DNA of 64,000 nucleotides from Agapetus fuscipes (Eukaryota > Arthropoda > Insecta > Trichoptera > Glossosomatidae). The stretch is from positions 5,084,001-5,148,000 of the forward strand of contig OX637345.1 of assembly GCA_951799405.1 (NCBI GenBank), written 5' to 3'. The translations under genes and the position numbers were made by a program. This document shows positions 30,801-41,874 of this stretch, one piece after another. Numbering within the stretch: the stretch's first letter is position 1; the number at the start of each line of letters is the position of its first letter. The notes under the pieces are model-generated. The model was not told the DNA's origin, ran no database searches, and saw nothing but the letters and a program-made list of their open reading frames with translations.

Positions 30801-33800
30801 CTATGTTTGGTTTCTGATTAGCTACAATATGTGTAAATCTTTCATGAATCATTTTAAAAACATGATCTTTCGAAAATAGCTCCCTTGATTCATTCCATCT
30901 CACATCTACATATTTCACAGGCACTTCATATGGGTTAACATATTATAAATGAATTAAAAAATAAATAGTAATTACACTTTTCGGATATTAAGACAAACCA
31001 TTATGGGAGAAGTTACATTATTCTTGGCATTATGCTGGTGTCGTAGCCAACGTCTTCAGGAGGCACCCGTTCTGCACAACGGTAAGGATAAACAAATAAG
31101 GTATGTTCTGCTATAATGATACGTCTAATATCAAAAATTTATAATTATTTTTTAAAGTTACTTATAGTATGTTATGTTAAAACGACTGTAACTGCAGTTT
31201 AAAGTTACCTTTTTTATATGTGGTCATTGTGGATGCAATCTTGCAATTTTCTGCGTGTGATCATTCTAAGAACTTTAATGTAGGATGTTCTGAGTTGCCA
31301 ATGGTCACATAGAATACTGATGATTGGTGTTGTTGATTTCAGGTCCATGGGAATATGTATGTAGAGATGTGTCGCGAGTGCAAACCAAATGTTCAGTACT
31401 GGAGACTGTTTGATACCACAGAGAAGACTGCGAGGTTTTATCACAACACTGGGAGGATATGTCACAAGTGTGGATCTGCATTATCTGTAAGACTTTTAAT
31501 TCATATTAATCTAATCTAATCTAATCTAAGTTGCAAAGATATGTTATATTGGAGATTCACATTACATGCATTTTCACAACCAGACACGTACAAGTTCGCG
31601 CTTGCATATGATGCATGTGAACCTACAACATAAAAACCAAATCTCAAACGGACATACACCCTGCAATTCTTGCCGTCCTTCCCTGAGACAGGGGTGACAT
31701 TGGCAAAGTGAACCATTTGTACAGCATAGGTGGTCAGCCGCATACGTTGATCATTTATATATTTTTTCTATTTTTTCTATTCCAAATACCATGGATATAT
31801 AGAACTGGATGGGCTAAGAAATCAATCCTTTGAGAATTAGAAATACGCTACCCCACTCATCACACAAAAATTCAAATTCAGTCTATCGGTAACCTTCCAA
31901 CTGTGAACAGGTGTGTTACCTAAGTGGAAAAAAAATACGTATAAATGCCAAACTGGGTATTTTCTAAACGTGCCAACAAATGAGAGTAAATGTGTTATGG
32001 AACATGGAATAATATTTCACTTTAATCACTATTCTATATGATTACGTTGATAAAATTTATTTTTCGTTTGTCGAAATATTTTGTTCGCGAAAGTGACAGC
32101 CATTTCTAGAACTAGTGATGTTCAAATATATAGGTACTTGCTTCTTTAAGTATGTAACTTCTATGCTCGCGGTAATAGATACTTGTGGAAATCATCCCTT
32201 ACACAATGAGGTGGGAACATTTTTGAATTCGGAATTTATCAGATACCTTCATACTTGCAACAACACTACTAACAAATCCGTTACCATAGTGATTTCATGT
32301 GTTTCCTTGGTGATTTGTAAATATATTGAAGACGAAGTAGAGACACGTTGCTTACATAGAAAATGAGAAAAGCATTTCATATGTCGTGAGCGAGACAGCA
32401 TTATAAACAGTGTATGGTGTCAAAGACGGTGCATCATGTTGATTGGTACTAAATCACATGTACGACCTCTCCATTTAATACTTCCTCCATGCCAAATACG
32501 CTAGAAAGATCAGCCCACTTGGCCCCCTCGGCCATAACACCGACAATTATCATCATTATTATCATTAATATCATCATTACAATCAGGAAGTTGCTTAAGA
32601 GGGAGTTATAGATACACGGAATTCGTAAAAAATCGTAAAATTCGTAATCTGTTGATAAATGTCGTAACTAAATAAGGTTAGCACTTTTTTATAATGTTTA
32701 ACTTTGACTGTGTGCCGGCAGATGTGCTAGCTAAAATAATAATATTTTTTTCTACAATTCCACACTAAGACGGCCAGACCCTACCAATACATTGATATTA
32801 TTCACTTTGTCTGCTATCCGGTCATTATAATACATTGGCATACTGTCAAACGTAGGGATCTCCAAATCGAGGTTATTTAAAAAAATAAAAAATAGGCTGA
32901 TTTATTTGGTGAGCGCTGTTTTTATGTGTATCACACCTCAAGAGCCCTCTGCGAGCTTGGTCGTCGCTCTAGAAAGCGCCAATTCTCAAGCAAGACCCAG
33001 TGGCTGTGAGGCTGGATAGACCTTTTGATGACCGGTCTTTGGTCAAGGTTTATGAATTTTCCACCCAGCGACGAGAAAATTTGAAAATATAATTTTTTTT
33101 TTTTTGCTCCACCGGGAATCGTACCCACAACCTTCCATTCAGAGTTCGAAGTGTTACAAAGTGTTACAAACCGGTCACAATTAACTGTCAATTTTATTTT
33201 GAAATATCATTAATTGAAATCTTTGAATTGTTTTGAAAATAATACAAAATGTATGTATTAAGTTTTGGAGCTATCCCATCAATGTACAAAAAAAAAAACA
33301 GTGTGTTAGTTTTTTCTCACACCACTACACAAACTGACGCATGCATATATTTTTTATCACTCACAAGGGTTGACGCAAATGCAGTCTGTCAATATAAATT
33401 AATATTTAAAGAGATATCAAAGGTGAGTAATTTTAGAGGAAATAATGCCTTTAATTATTAACCTTAACTAGTTGTTTGGTATGAGGCTGACCACCATACA
33501 GAAAAAAACTTGCCACCCCGATTTCAAAACAGGGCGATAAGAGTTGCTAAGTTCATGTTCATGTGAGATTTGGTTTATTTTGTAGATAAAGACACATAAA
33601 AAGGCAGACCGGCCCGCAGTCTAGTGGTTAAAACTTTGAATCTGGATCGGAAGGAAGTGGGTTCGAATTCCGGCGGAGCTCAAAAAAAGATTTCATTTTT
33701 AAAATTTGCTCTTCGTTGGGTTGCAAAATTAATCTGTCTTTGTCAAAGGTCGGTCATCATAGGTCGATCCGGCTTTACACCAACTGGGTCTTGCATGAGA

Positions 33801-36800
33801 ATTGGAGCTTTCTACAGCAACGACCAAGCTCGCAGAGGGCTCGAAGGAGGAGGGTGTGATTCACACAAAAACAGCGCTCACCGAATAAATCATCCTGATA
33901 TTATATTTTTTACTTTTATTGTACAACATGTGTAAACACGAACTTAAATGTGCCTGCTTGTGGTTATGCATTAAATATGAGCCGTAAATGGCAATAGCGA
34001 TTTATAGATTATAGATTTTGAGCTAAACCAAAGTAATGAAATTTTTTTTTTAAATTAATTTCACGCATGAAGACAGTATATTTTTGACAGCCCTACATAA
34101 GAAAACACCTGCATCTCAAATAACAATAATAACACAACATGGCCAGCAGAATATCGTCAGCGAGGAAAAAGTTAATACCAACAAAAGGTACCTACCTACT
34201 TGTTGTATAATAAATAATAATATTTCTTAGAATTCGACATTTTTTTTCCAAATGCGTGCAAAAAGATCGGTCCTTAGTCTATTGACTACGCTTCCAACTC
34301 TTAATCGGAAGGTTGTAAGTTCAATTCCCGGCGGAGCACAGAACGCAACTAAGCTACACATTATGTGTAGTTACACTATATAGTTAGTAGTTACATAGTT
34401 ATTTTTTATAGTTAGAAGTTACAGTATTTAGTGTCACTTCGGGATTCGGGACCTATTTATTTTTACAGGTAAAGTGGCCGGCTTTACACCAACCACTTCA
34501 TTTGAAGTGGGGGTTTCCCAGCTCCCGAGGGGGCTGGTTCTCATTTCTTGTGAAGGCTGAGTAAGCCTTGAGATCGAACCCTTGCTCTCGGCATGGAATG
34601 CAAGCATTCTACCAATTGAGCTATCGACATTTTTACGAGCTTGGTCATCGTCGCTACAAAGCGCCAATTGTCAAGCAAGACCCAGTTGCTGGATAAAGTA
34701 AAGCTGGATGGACCTTTGGTGACCGGTCATTGGGAAAGGTTTTTTCGTTCACACGAAATTTCGTTCAAACGACTTTCGGTCACATATAGATGTGCTCCAC
34801 AGAATATCTTAGAAAACCTGTTCGTTAACAAACTATTTATTTTCACGATTCGTTATTTCGACAATTAAAAAAAAAGAATGATTTATTTGGTGAGCGTTGT
34901 TTTTGTGTGTATCACACCTCAAAAGCCCTCTAAACACAATCTTCCATTTACGAGTCAGAAGTGTAAATCACAACACTACGGACCGGTTGAATACCATATA
35001 TTGTATATGACCGAAATGTCATTGACCGAAATGTCGTTGACCGAAAAGTCGTTGGCCGAAAAGTCGTGTGGACGAAGTGTCGTGTGACCGATTTGTCTAT
35101 GGCCGAGTTGTCTTTGGACGGGTTGTCGTTGACCGATTTGTCTTTGACCGAAATGTCGTTAGCCGAAAAGTCGTGTGGACGGAGTGTCGTGTGACCGACT
35201 TGTCTATGGCCGGGTCTTTGGACGGGTTGTCGTTGACCGATTTGTCTTTGACCGAAATGTCGTTGGCCGAAAAGTCGTGTAGACGAAGTGTCGTGTGACC
35301 GATTTGTCTATGGCCGAGTTGTTGTTGGACGAGTTGTCGTTGACCGATTTGTCTTTGACCGAAATTTCGTTTGCCGAAAAGTCGTGAGGACGAAGTGTCG
35401 TGTGACCGATTTGTCGTGTGACCGATTTGTCTATGGCCGAGTTGTTGTTGGACGAGTTGTCGTTGACCGATTTGTCTTTGACCGAAATTTCGTTTGCCGA
35501 AAAGTCGTGAGGACGAAGTGTCGTGTGACCGATTTGTCTATGGCCGAGTTATCGTTGGACGAATTGTCTTTTATCGATATGTCGTGGAATCCTGAAAATG
35601 AATACAAAATTATATTATTATCGACTCTATCGACTCGACATGGTGTTCATGTCTCTTTTCCGTCGTACCGTCAACATATATCGGAATTTTTACGCGTATT
35701 CTGTATATTTCATTTACACATATACATATTGCATACTTTATACGTATATAATATGTGAACATAATATGTATGTATGCATGTGTCCCGATCGGTCTTCAAG
35801 AAAACTGTTTTTTCACCTCTGTCGGCCTAACCATCAAATTGGATAGGCCAACGCCATCTATGTAAAAAATAGAAAATTAACAAAAATCGAAAATTACAAG
35901 AGGCCTTTACATGTTACCTCTTTTTGTTAGACAAATGAAATATGTACGAAAACAATTAAAAACATTTGTTTCACTTAACCACGATGTGATTTTTGCGGAA
36001 AATGATCAGGAGGAACTAAAAACGCGTACAAAAATATATTACGTAAACACATTTTCAAGCAAAATTTATTACTCAGTAAATAAGTAAAAAATGAATTTTC
36101 GAAAATCGTCTCAATTTAACTGAATAAATACTTTATCGAAAAATGAAATATTTGGCATTGAAATATTTATGAATAACAAGTGAGTCGCGCTGGAAAGTCA
36201 GCCTTTTTAAAATGGTTTTTGGCATATTACCAGCTGATTTGAAGGAAAAAAAAAATAAAAAAAAATATTTTCAATTCTTTTAAATATATGGAAAGCTAAC
36301 CCTATAAATATTTTTTTGAATAGCCAAAGTTGTTTTTGTCTCAAATACACCTTAAGTCACATTTGTTTGTCAAGCTTCAACACATAAAAGCGCCTTTGGA
36401 GTGGCCAGGGCCACTAAACGGCCTGTATAAAAATTGGCCAATTATTATTATCATTTTTGTCAGAATAACTAAAGCCATATACTTGCTTTATGCCAATGAC
36501 ACGGTGCTACTTGCTGACACACAGGCGGATCTGCAAACATTGCTGACCCAAATAAATGTCGCTAGCAAAGAAGCTGGCATTAACATTAACATCAAGAAAA
36601 CCAAGTCTATGGTTATCAGCAGAAACGCAAACGCCTCCGTACATAGCCAGAGTAGCTAGATGGTAAAAGCATTGAAAGATGCACTAGCTACAAGTATGTG
36701 TGTTCTACGAAAAGTGGGATGTATGAAGAGGAATATACACTTTATTATTAATATTTAAAATTAAATGCTGCATGTTATAGAATTGTCTTTATCCATCAGT

Positions 36801-39434
36801 CAATATTTTTTTTAACTCCTTAATAAAACCATTGAATTTCGTCTTGGTAATTTTGACCCAGCAAATCCAAAGAATGAGTTCTATAAAGTTTAATTTTTTT
36901 TCCAGGATTCCATCGTCCATTTCGGTGAGAAGGGAATAGCCCAATGGCCACTTAACTGGCCTGGCGCTTTGCATCATGCTGCCAAAGCAGACGTCATCCT
37001 CTGCTTGGGTTCCAGCCTCAAGGTCCTCAAAAAGTATCCGTGGTTGTGGCAAATGGACCGCCCACCAAAACAGCGTCCAACCATCTTCATCGTCAACCTG
37101 CAGTGGACTCCCAAAGACAGCGTTGCAGCCCTCAAGATCAACGGGAAGTGCGATACAGTCATGCAACTCGTAATGGAATTTTTAGGGTTGGAAACACCAA
37201 AGTACGAGAGATACGCTGATCCGATCTTTGCACACACCAGTCATCTGAACCCTAAAGAGTTGCACACAACGACACAGCCTATGCTGATCAGACTCCCTCC
37301 TAGTAAAAGTTTAAATGAAGATAAAGAAAGCAAGCAGAAAGAAGTTGAAGATCCAGATGAAGATTGTCCTTTGAATATCTTAAAGATGAAGATGAACGTT
37401 GGGGATGAAGAACCGGAGGATCTGTCGCTAAGTGCGTTAAAAATAGAAGATGTTAAGGTTGAACAATGCGAAGAAACAATTGATAAGACTGATAGTATTC
37501 TGTGTGAAACGGTTTGCGATTTTTCATTAGATAAAAGCATTTTAAAAACGGAAATGAGTGAAAGTAAAATTGAGTGTAAAGAACAAGTTGATTTGAATGA
37601 GTGTGAGAATAGAGTGAGGCAGGGGAATGAAAGTAGTATTAGTTTAAAGATGCAGACGGCAGATTTTAGTTGTACCGTCGATGTTGAGGAAAGGAAAGAT
37701 GTGAAGTTTGATGACACCAAAGAAAAGAAGTTGAGCAATCTCACTATCAACGCAGTCATTAATGCTAATGTAAACTTGAAATCAGATTCCAACGGTGATG
37801 TCGTCAATAAATGTGACAAGCTATCGCCCGTGCTTGAAGGAATTTCAATGGAGATTCTCGCCGAGGAATTTGAAAGAGTCCACGTTGAGATGAAAACCAA
37901 TGAGAATGAAATCCATCAAGTCAGTATTCTCCTAGTCAACAAATCTAAACTCTCGCCTCTCAAATGTGATAAGTTTCAGCAAACAGATTCTGTTTCACCT
38001 GAAGTGAAGACTGAAAATGTAGAAGTTGTAAAGGAAGTCAAATCAGAAGTTAAATTCCTCGATACGGGTCAAAAAATTGAAGAAATATCCACGGAAATGA
38101 ATAATCAAAATACATCAGAGAAGATGTGGGATGCGTCTAAAGTTATGGATATTCACATTGCGGCTGAAGTCCCTCCTGTCTTTATGAATGGAAATAGCCA
38201 TTCTCCTTTTGCTACCTTAGATAGTATGTCAAAGTCTTCAAGTGAATTCAGCTCTGTTCAGCAGAATAGTATATCTTTGGAAATGGAAAACAGTGACACG
38301 AGTAGACCGTCGAGTTCCTTGAGGAATTTCCGGAGAATCAAAGATAAGTGTCCAAGTGTGACCAGTGAAAGTTCAGACACTTTGACTGCAAGCGGAAAGT
38401 CAATGGATTGCACTAAAATAAATGGGGTTCCAAAATTTGAAGAAAAAGTAAAAAATGAAGGTTTATCGGAGAAAGCATTAGAGCCCATAGATTATAGTTT
38501 AAAATGTAGAACGGTTTCGAGGTATATCAATAAAATACCAAATTTAGCACAGAAAATAAGCAAGATTCCATTTATTTTAAAGGTGCCAAAGCCTACGTTT
38601 CTGTCTTCCCGTATTTTAAAGGCAAAGAGTTGCGATTCTAAAACTAAAGGCGTTTTAGATTTGAGTTTGAAAAGTGAAAATAATGATTGTTTGAAGAATG
38701 TCAGTCGTGTAAATACAAGAAGAAATCAACCAAATATTAATAGTTGCTCAAATATAGGATTAACTAGTGAAGGAGAAAATTCAGTTGTAGAGTTTCAGAA
38801 GAAATGCCAGTCTATGGCGCGAACAATCATACAAAATACACTTTCAGTCAATCATCATGAATTGCAGTACGCATATTCTGGAATCCACAGCATAATCAAC
38901 CCGAAACCATTCTATGTACAGTACGACTTTAAAAACCTGTTCAACTCTTTGAACTTCATAAGGTTTGCGCAAAAATTAATGTCAAAGACAAAGGGAAACT
39001 TGAGGATTATGCGACAAAGCAAAATCGTATGTAAAACGCGATTGCAAGCTACTCAGAGAAGAATCTTGACACGGAAGAAAGAGCCTCAGTGCAAGTTTTG
39101 CTTTGAAAATTATAAATCTTACATTTGCAATTTTTACGCTTCGTACAATTCCGAAGACAGATTTGAAAAGTGGCGCAACGATAAACTGGTGATGTGCGCG
39201 TGTTGTGACGAATCGGAGAGCGACGATGGCAGCGAAGAAGAAAACTCGGCGTCGGATAAAGAAGAGGACGTTGACAGTGATGACAAACCGTTACAAATAA
39301 AGTGCAATAATGATCTCAAAAAACGTGTTCAAATTAGTGTTAGTGACGATAAGGGTAGTGAAGAGAAGGCGGATCCGGTGCAAGCGGGATGGTTTGGAAA
39401 AGGTTTCCGTAAAAATCGGCGTCGGAAAAGATAA
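27834..39434 (+). CDS. SIRT7: NAD-dependent deacylase sirtuin-7, with long C-terminal insertion
   Basis: Exons: 27834-27935, 29262-29477, 30320-30417, 30506-30653, 31343-31486 and 36906-39434; all phases agree; 1078 aa. Residues 1-106 are basic and coiled-coil-like. The catalytic domain holds [15 protein letters not shown] (110-124, NAD site), SQNCDGLH with catalytic His176, zinc cysteines 198/201 and 228/231 (CREC, CHKC), [20 protein letters not shown] and [10 protein letters not shown]. After about residue 340 comes a ~700-residue S/E/K-rich, probably disordered segment, all in exon 6. It ends in an acidic block and the tail [15 protein letters not shown], like the end of vertebrate SIRT7. 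The family acts in the nucleolus and on chromatin (H3K18ac). Human SIRT7 is 400 aa and Drosophila's about 770 aa, so this one is unusually long. Confidence 0.93.
28265..28370 (-). repeat. F3 SINE fragment
   Basis: Only the 3'-body blocks ACCTATTTATTTTCACAG and GAAGTGGTGTTTTTCCC remain. Confidence 0.5.
28530..28745 (-). repeat. F2 repeat copy, diverged
   Basis: AATAATCTGAGCTGCAAAGA tail; CAGAGTTGATATTGTGAA variant near the 5' end. Confidence 0.55.
28872..29192 (+). repeat. F3 tRNA-derived SINE (reference copy)
   Basis: GTCGAAAGCTCAGTTGGTAG is a box A-like head of tRNA-Ala type, and GGGTTCGAATCCCAC a box B. The body contains CTCAGCCTTCACAAGAAATG and AATAAATAGGTTCCACTCAC, ending TACACTATATGTGTAGCTTT. 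It lies just before exon 2 of SIRT7. It is not a tRNA gene: it continues for 250 bp as a dispersed repeat. Confidence 0.8.
29567..29712 (+). repeat. F1 SINE, 5' part
   Basis: Head CTCTGGTCCGCAGTCTAGTG to TATGCTCTTCG, then an abrupt end; body lost. Confidence 0.6.
29818..30035 (-). repeat. F2 repeat copy, diverged
   Basis: Carries CTGAAACAGACGTGACTTTG and ends CCGACCTATAAGCCATG. Confidence 0.55.
30700..30930 (-). mobile_element. Decayed RTE-type retrotransposon fragment
   Basis: The minus frame contains [17 protein letters not shown] and [16 protein letters not shown], resembling the end of RTE-type polyproteins. Shares sequence with 6345-6495. Confidence 0.45.
30965..31130. mobile_element. 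MITE-E fragment
   Basis: TTTTCGGATATTAAGACAAA and GTCTTCAGGAGGCACCCG match one arm of the MITE-E copies at 39.6 and 56.8 kb. Confidence 0.55.
31500..31746 (-). repeat. F2 repeat copy
   Basis: Begins with the clear tail TCTAATCTAATCTAATCTAA, 14 bases after the SIRT7 exon 5 donor. Confidence 0.8.
31760..32480 (+). other. SIRT7 intron 5, part without recognised content
   Basis: An 83-codon open frame at 32115-32366 has no splice support or recognised motif. No repeat family was identified here. Confidence 0.4.
32482..32568 (-). repeat. F4 SINE head, inverted
   Basis: ACGCTAGAAAGATCAGCCCA and CTTGGCCCCCTCGGCC are the complement of the F4 head at 9.8 kb. Confidence 0.5.
32893..33178 (-). repeat. 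F1 SINE copy
   Basis: Full-length minus copy; the head is damaged by a short duplication (AAGTGTTACAAAGTGTTACA). Confidence 0.75.
33475..34020 (+). repeat. F2 repeat copy split by an F1 SINE
   Basis: 33475-33607 and 33922-34020 are the two halves of one F2 copy. A complete F1 (33608-33905, head GACCGGCCCGCAGTCTAGTG) sits between them. F1 was therefore active after this F2 copy arrived. Confidence 0.75.
33608..33905 (+). repeat. F1 SINE inserted in F2
   Basis: Head, GGGTTCGAATTCCGG block and body end AACAGCGCTCACCGAATAAA are all present. The AATATTATT-like tail region is ATATTATATT. Confidence 0.75.
34265..34342 (+). repeat. F1 SINE, head only
   Basis: GATCGGTCCTTAGTCTATTG to CCCGGCGGAGCACAGA, then directly joined to the F3-F1 dimer. 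Confidence 0.6.
34346..34745 (-). repeat. Chimeric F3-F1 SINE dimer, second copy
   Basis: 34346-34630 is F3 with the same internal deletion (GAGTAAGCCTTGAGATCGAA) as at 15.4 kb. It is joined at GAGCTATCGACATTTTTACG to a shortened F1 (34631-34745). Confidence 0.75.
34875..34988 (-). repeat. F1 SINE with internal deletion
   Basis: Both ends are present (ATTTATTTGGTGAGCG and CACTACGGACCGGTTGAA), but about 170 bp of the middle is missing. The minisatellite starts at its head. Confidence 0.65.
34990..35588 (+). repeat. GACCGA-type minisatellite with ~107-bp higher-order unit
   Basis: About 50 copies of a 10-12-bp motif (TTGACCGATTTGTC, TTGGCCGAAAAGTC and similar) form four to five higher-order units. 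GTGTCGTGTGACCGA recurs at about 35078, 35185, 35289, 35396 and 35518. Because the subunits are near multiples of 3, open frames of 70-150 codons run through the array ([12 protein letters not shown] type), but these are a by-product of the repeat. It lies in SIRT7 intron 5. Confidence 0.85.
36460..36660 (+). mobile_element. Reverse transcriptase palm fragment
   Basis: The frame reads [20 protein letters not shown] and [19 protein letters not shown], i.e. the YADD catalytic block changed to YAND plus the following conserved region. It is too short for clade assignment, and it is inactive. Confidence 0.7.
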
Positions 39435-39441
39435 CACTTCC

Positions 39442-39447
39442 AATAAA
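39442..39447 (+). terminator. AATAAA, first signal after SIRT7
   Basis: Perfect hexamer 8 bases after the stop codon. If used, the 3' UTR would be very short; other hexamers occur further on, e.g. near 40640. Confidence 0.4.
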
Positions 39448-39559
39448 AAGTCTTTCTTTGAATGGACTCTGCACAATGTTCAAAATATTTATTTTTTCGG
39501 CAGACAAATCTCAGTCAGTCACAGATCTAGCTAAATTTTATGGAGTTACAGTCATTATA

Positions 39560-39775
39560 TTTACATGTTCTTATTAATTTTCAAGATGAACAATTGTGGG
39601 AGAACTTGCATTATTCTCAACGTTTCGTTGGCCATGTGGCCAATGTCTTCAGGAGGCACACTTTCTGCACAACGATTTCTGTAGTTTATCCTCGAATGAC
39701 ATGTTACAATGTAAGTTCTCCCATCTTATATCCGAAAAGTGTAATTAATCTTGAAAGTTAATTATAATGTGTAAA
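39560..39775. mobile_element. MITE-E copy
   Basis: CAATTGTGGGAGAACTTGCA, CGTTTCGTTGGCCATGTGGC and CTTCAGGAGGCACACTTTCT in one arm; ATTATATCCG-type and AAAGTGTAATTAATCTTG blocks in the other. Confidence 0.55.
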
Positions 39776-39789
39776 TATGTCACCGATCT

Positions 39790-41030
39790 ATATGATGAGG
39801 GTTCTTCCTTCACATTTTTATCTTATCTATGGAATTTGTGCAGAGTCCATTTCATTCATCCTATGCTCTCTCTCATATTTTAATCTTTAACATTCCTCTT
39901 TTAACTTTTAAACCAAGGCTAAGAATTGCGTTATTTATTATTTTTATTTGTAAGTCTATTTTTCTCTCCGTCCAGTTTTTTTAAAACTTTTTTAATTTAT
40001 TAATTGAAAACAGACCATTTTATCTACCAAATAGTAAGGCTAGAATGTTTGAAAATTATTTCATTTTTGAAAAATATTGTTAAATCTTCAATGGGCAAGT
40101 ATTGTAGATATTCCTAAGGCTGGGTACTTTCAAGATTAGTAATGTCGCCTAAAATTCAAATTTAGTTTAAAATTTCAAGTACAAGCAAAAACTGGTGTTT
40201 AGAAAGATCGTTAAGTAAGAATTTTAGTAGCCATTTAACTGAACAAATTTTGTTAATAGCAGCTAGTAACCTACACATTTCAAGAATGTCCTCGTCTAGT
40301 CAGTGACAGCAGCTGTTTGTATACATACATCAAAGTTACAACCAATGGAACATTATTTAGTTTTGTGTTGTAGCTTTATGGCAGTTAGGCTTTTGATTTT
40401 TATGTCCAGTACTTCTTTCTATGCTTTTCAATGAGTGTAGGTAAGCATTTTTAAAATTTGAAAGTACTCGTCTGGCCCCTTCTGGGACTATTTGGTTTTT
40501 AGTAAAGTCAAAAATGGGTTTAAAACTACCAATATTTTGATATTATAGTAAATTGAAAGAACTTGTTAACTAAAATATTACTAAAGTTGAAAATACCGGG
40601 CCTTACTCATTTAAAAATATCATTTTAGATTGTATTTTATGAATAAAACAGATGAGGTGTGTGAACTGTAAAAAAAAGTACATTTAAATACTTGCATCTT
40701 TTGATCTGTTAAAGTTCCAATATTAATTTTATAAAACCTTCAATCCCCCAAAACTTGGAGTTACCAAAACAGCAAATATTTAATTTTAATTTATGATGTC
40801 CACCCCAGACTACAGAATTCTATGGGCTGAAAGCTTAGTCAGAGTTTAGGCGTATCCAAACAAGCACATATTATGACCATGTAAATACATTTTTACTGAT
40901 TCATGAAAGGGTACAAAATTTCACCTTGCATTTAAAAATAAACTGAACATTAATGTGGGTTGAAAGCATGACTCTTCATTTATTGTTAAATAAATTAGAA
41001 ATGGTTGCGATCCTGTCGTATGGTTGAAAT
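39790..41030. other. Intergenic or SIRT7 3' region, nothing recognised
   Basis: AT-rich sequence without recognisable repeats, exons or RNA genes; could include distal 3' UTR. Confidence 0.45.
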
Positions 41031-41034
41031 AAAA

Positions 41035-41515
41035 GCAGCTCCGGTTCAATCTGCAACTGGTATCCTGTAATAACTTTGACCTTGAGTTACCAGATACAAT
41101 TTAGTTATACATAGAATGGTTTATTAAAAAATGACACTGAGTACCATTGTGGTCAAGCTGAGAATAAGAGGAAAAAATTTAAATGAAAAAGTTGGAAGTA
41201 TTTATCTGATTTTTGTGCATAATTTTTTTTATGCAGCAGTCATCCCCGTCGTACATTTTGTACAAAATGGCATTTACCCTTGTGTGGTATTTTTTTAAAT
41301 TTCTGAAATCCAACTCGCAGTGTTTAAAAAGGTTTTTTTAGGAACTCAAGGCCGAATTTAAGTTATTTCCTTTGGCATGTAGAGCCAACTGCATTCTCGT
41401 TCAAAATGAAAACTTAGTGCCTTTTCAACCATTCACTTAATTAAATACAATTGATTAATTGATTACCTATTTATGACAAGGACTAGATTGGTGGATTGCA
41501 TTCCTCTTCACATTT
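41035..41515 (+). repeat. F4-type SINE, diverged
   Basis: The head region AGCAGCTCCGGTTCAATCTG has a box B-like block, and the end is ATTGGTGGATTGCATTCCTC as in the 9.8-10.05 kb copy. Confidence 0.4.
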
Positions 41516-41874
41516 TAACTAATACATTTTTACCTTTTCCTGTAGTACTCGCCTTTATTCTCATTGCCCAAATGAACTATGCCAGCCAATAGGAAGTCTG
41601 AAGTCTGCGGCCCTCAGATTCAACCATAAGTACATTTAGACGTGAATAATTTAGCCAGGGTAAGATAAATGAAACAAATAATTGGTTTTGTAGTGATTTT
41701 ACTTGATAACAATGTGTTGTTGATGCGGAGAAGAATATAAGTGCATTTAATTGAATGTAATGAATGTGTATGTGAAGTCCCCGTGAAGTTGGTGTGTTTT
41801 TTACAGTTTATTTATTTTTCAAATACACATACTACTTAAAACAGTTTTCTTCTTTCATTCATAGTTAACAAGTT

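Noticed and set aside
30661..30924. Minus frame initially considered a separate gene
   Set aside because: [11 protein letters not shown] and the repeat relationship with 6.3-6.5 kb show it is a retrotransposon remnant.
31500..31520. TCTAA repeats considered as telomeric-type sequence
   Set aside because: The insect telomere unit is TTAGG; these are the variable tail of F2 repeats.
32115..32366. 83-codon frame in SIRT7 intron 5
   Set aside because: No acceptor or donor in phase with SIRT7, no motif; would break the conserved sirtuin sequence between exons 5 and 6.
35068..35758. Overlapping open frames with [16 protein letters not shown] repeats
   Set aside because: They arise from the minisatellite whose unit length is close to a multiple of three. 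There is no start context, splice site or domain.
37241..37900. 219-codon minus-strand frame in SIRT7 exon 6
   Set aside because: Shadow of the serine/glutamate-rich SIRT7 frame; its serine/leucine composition mirrors the sense strand.
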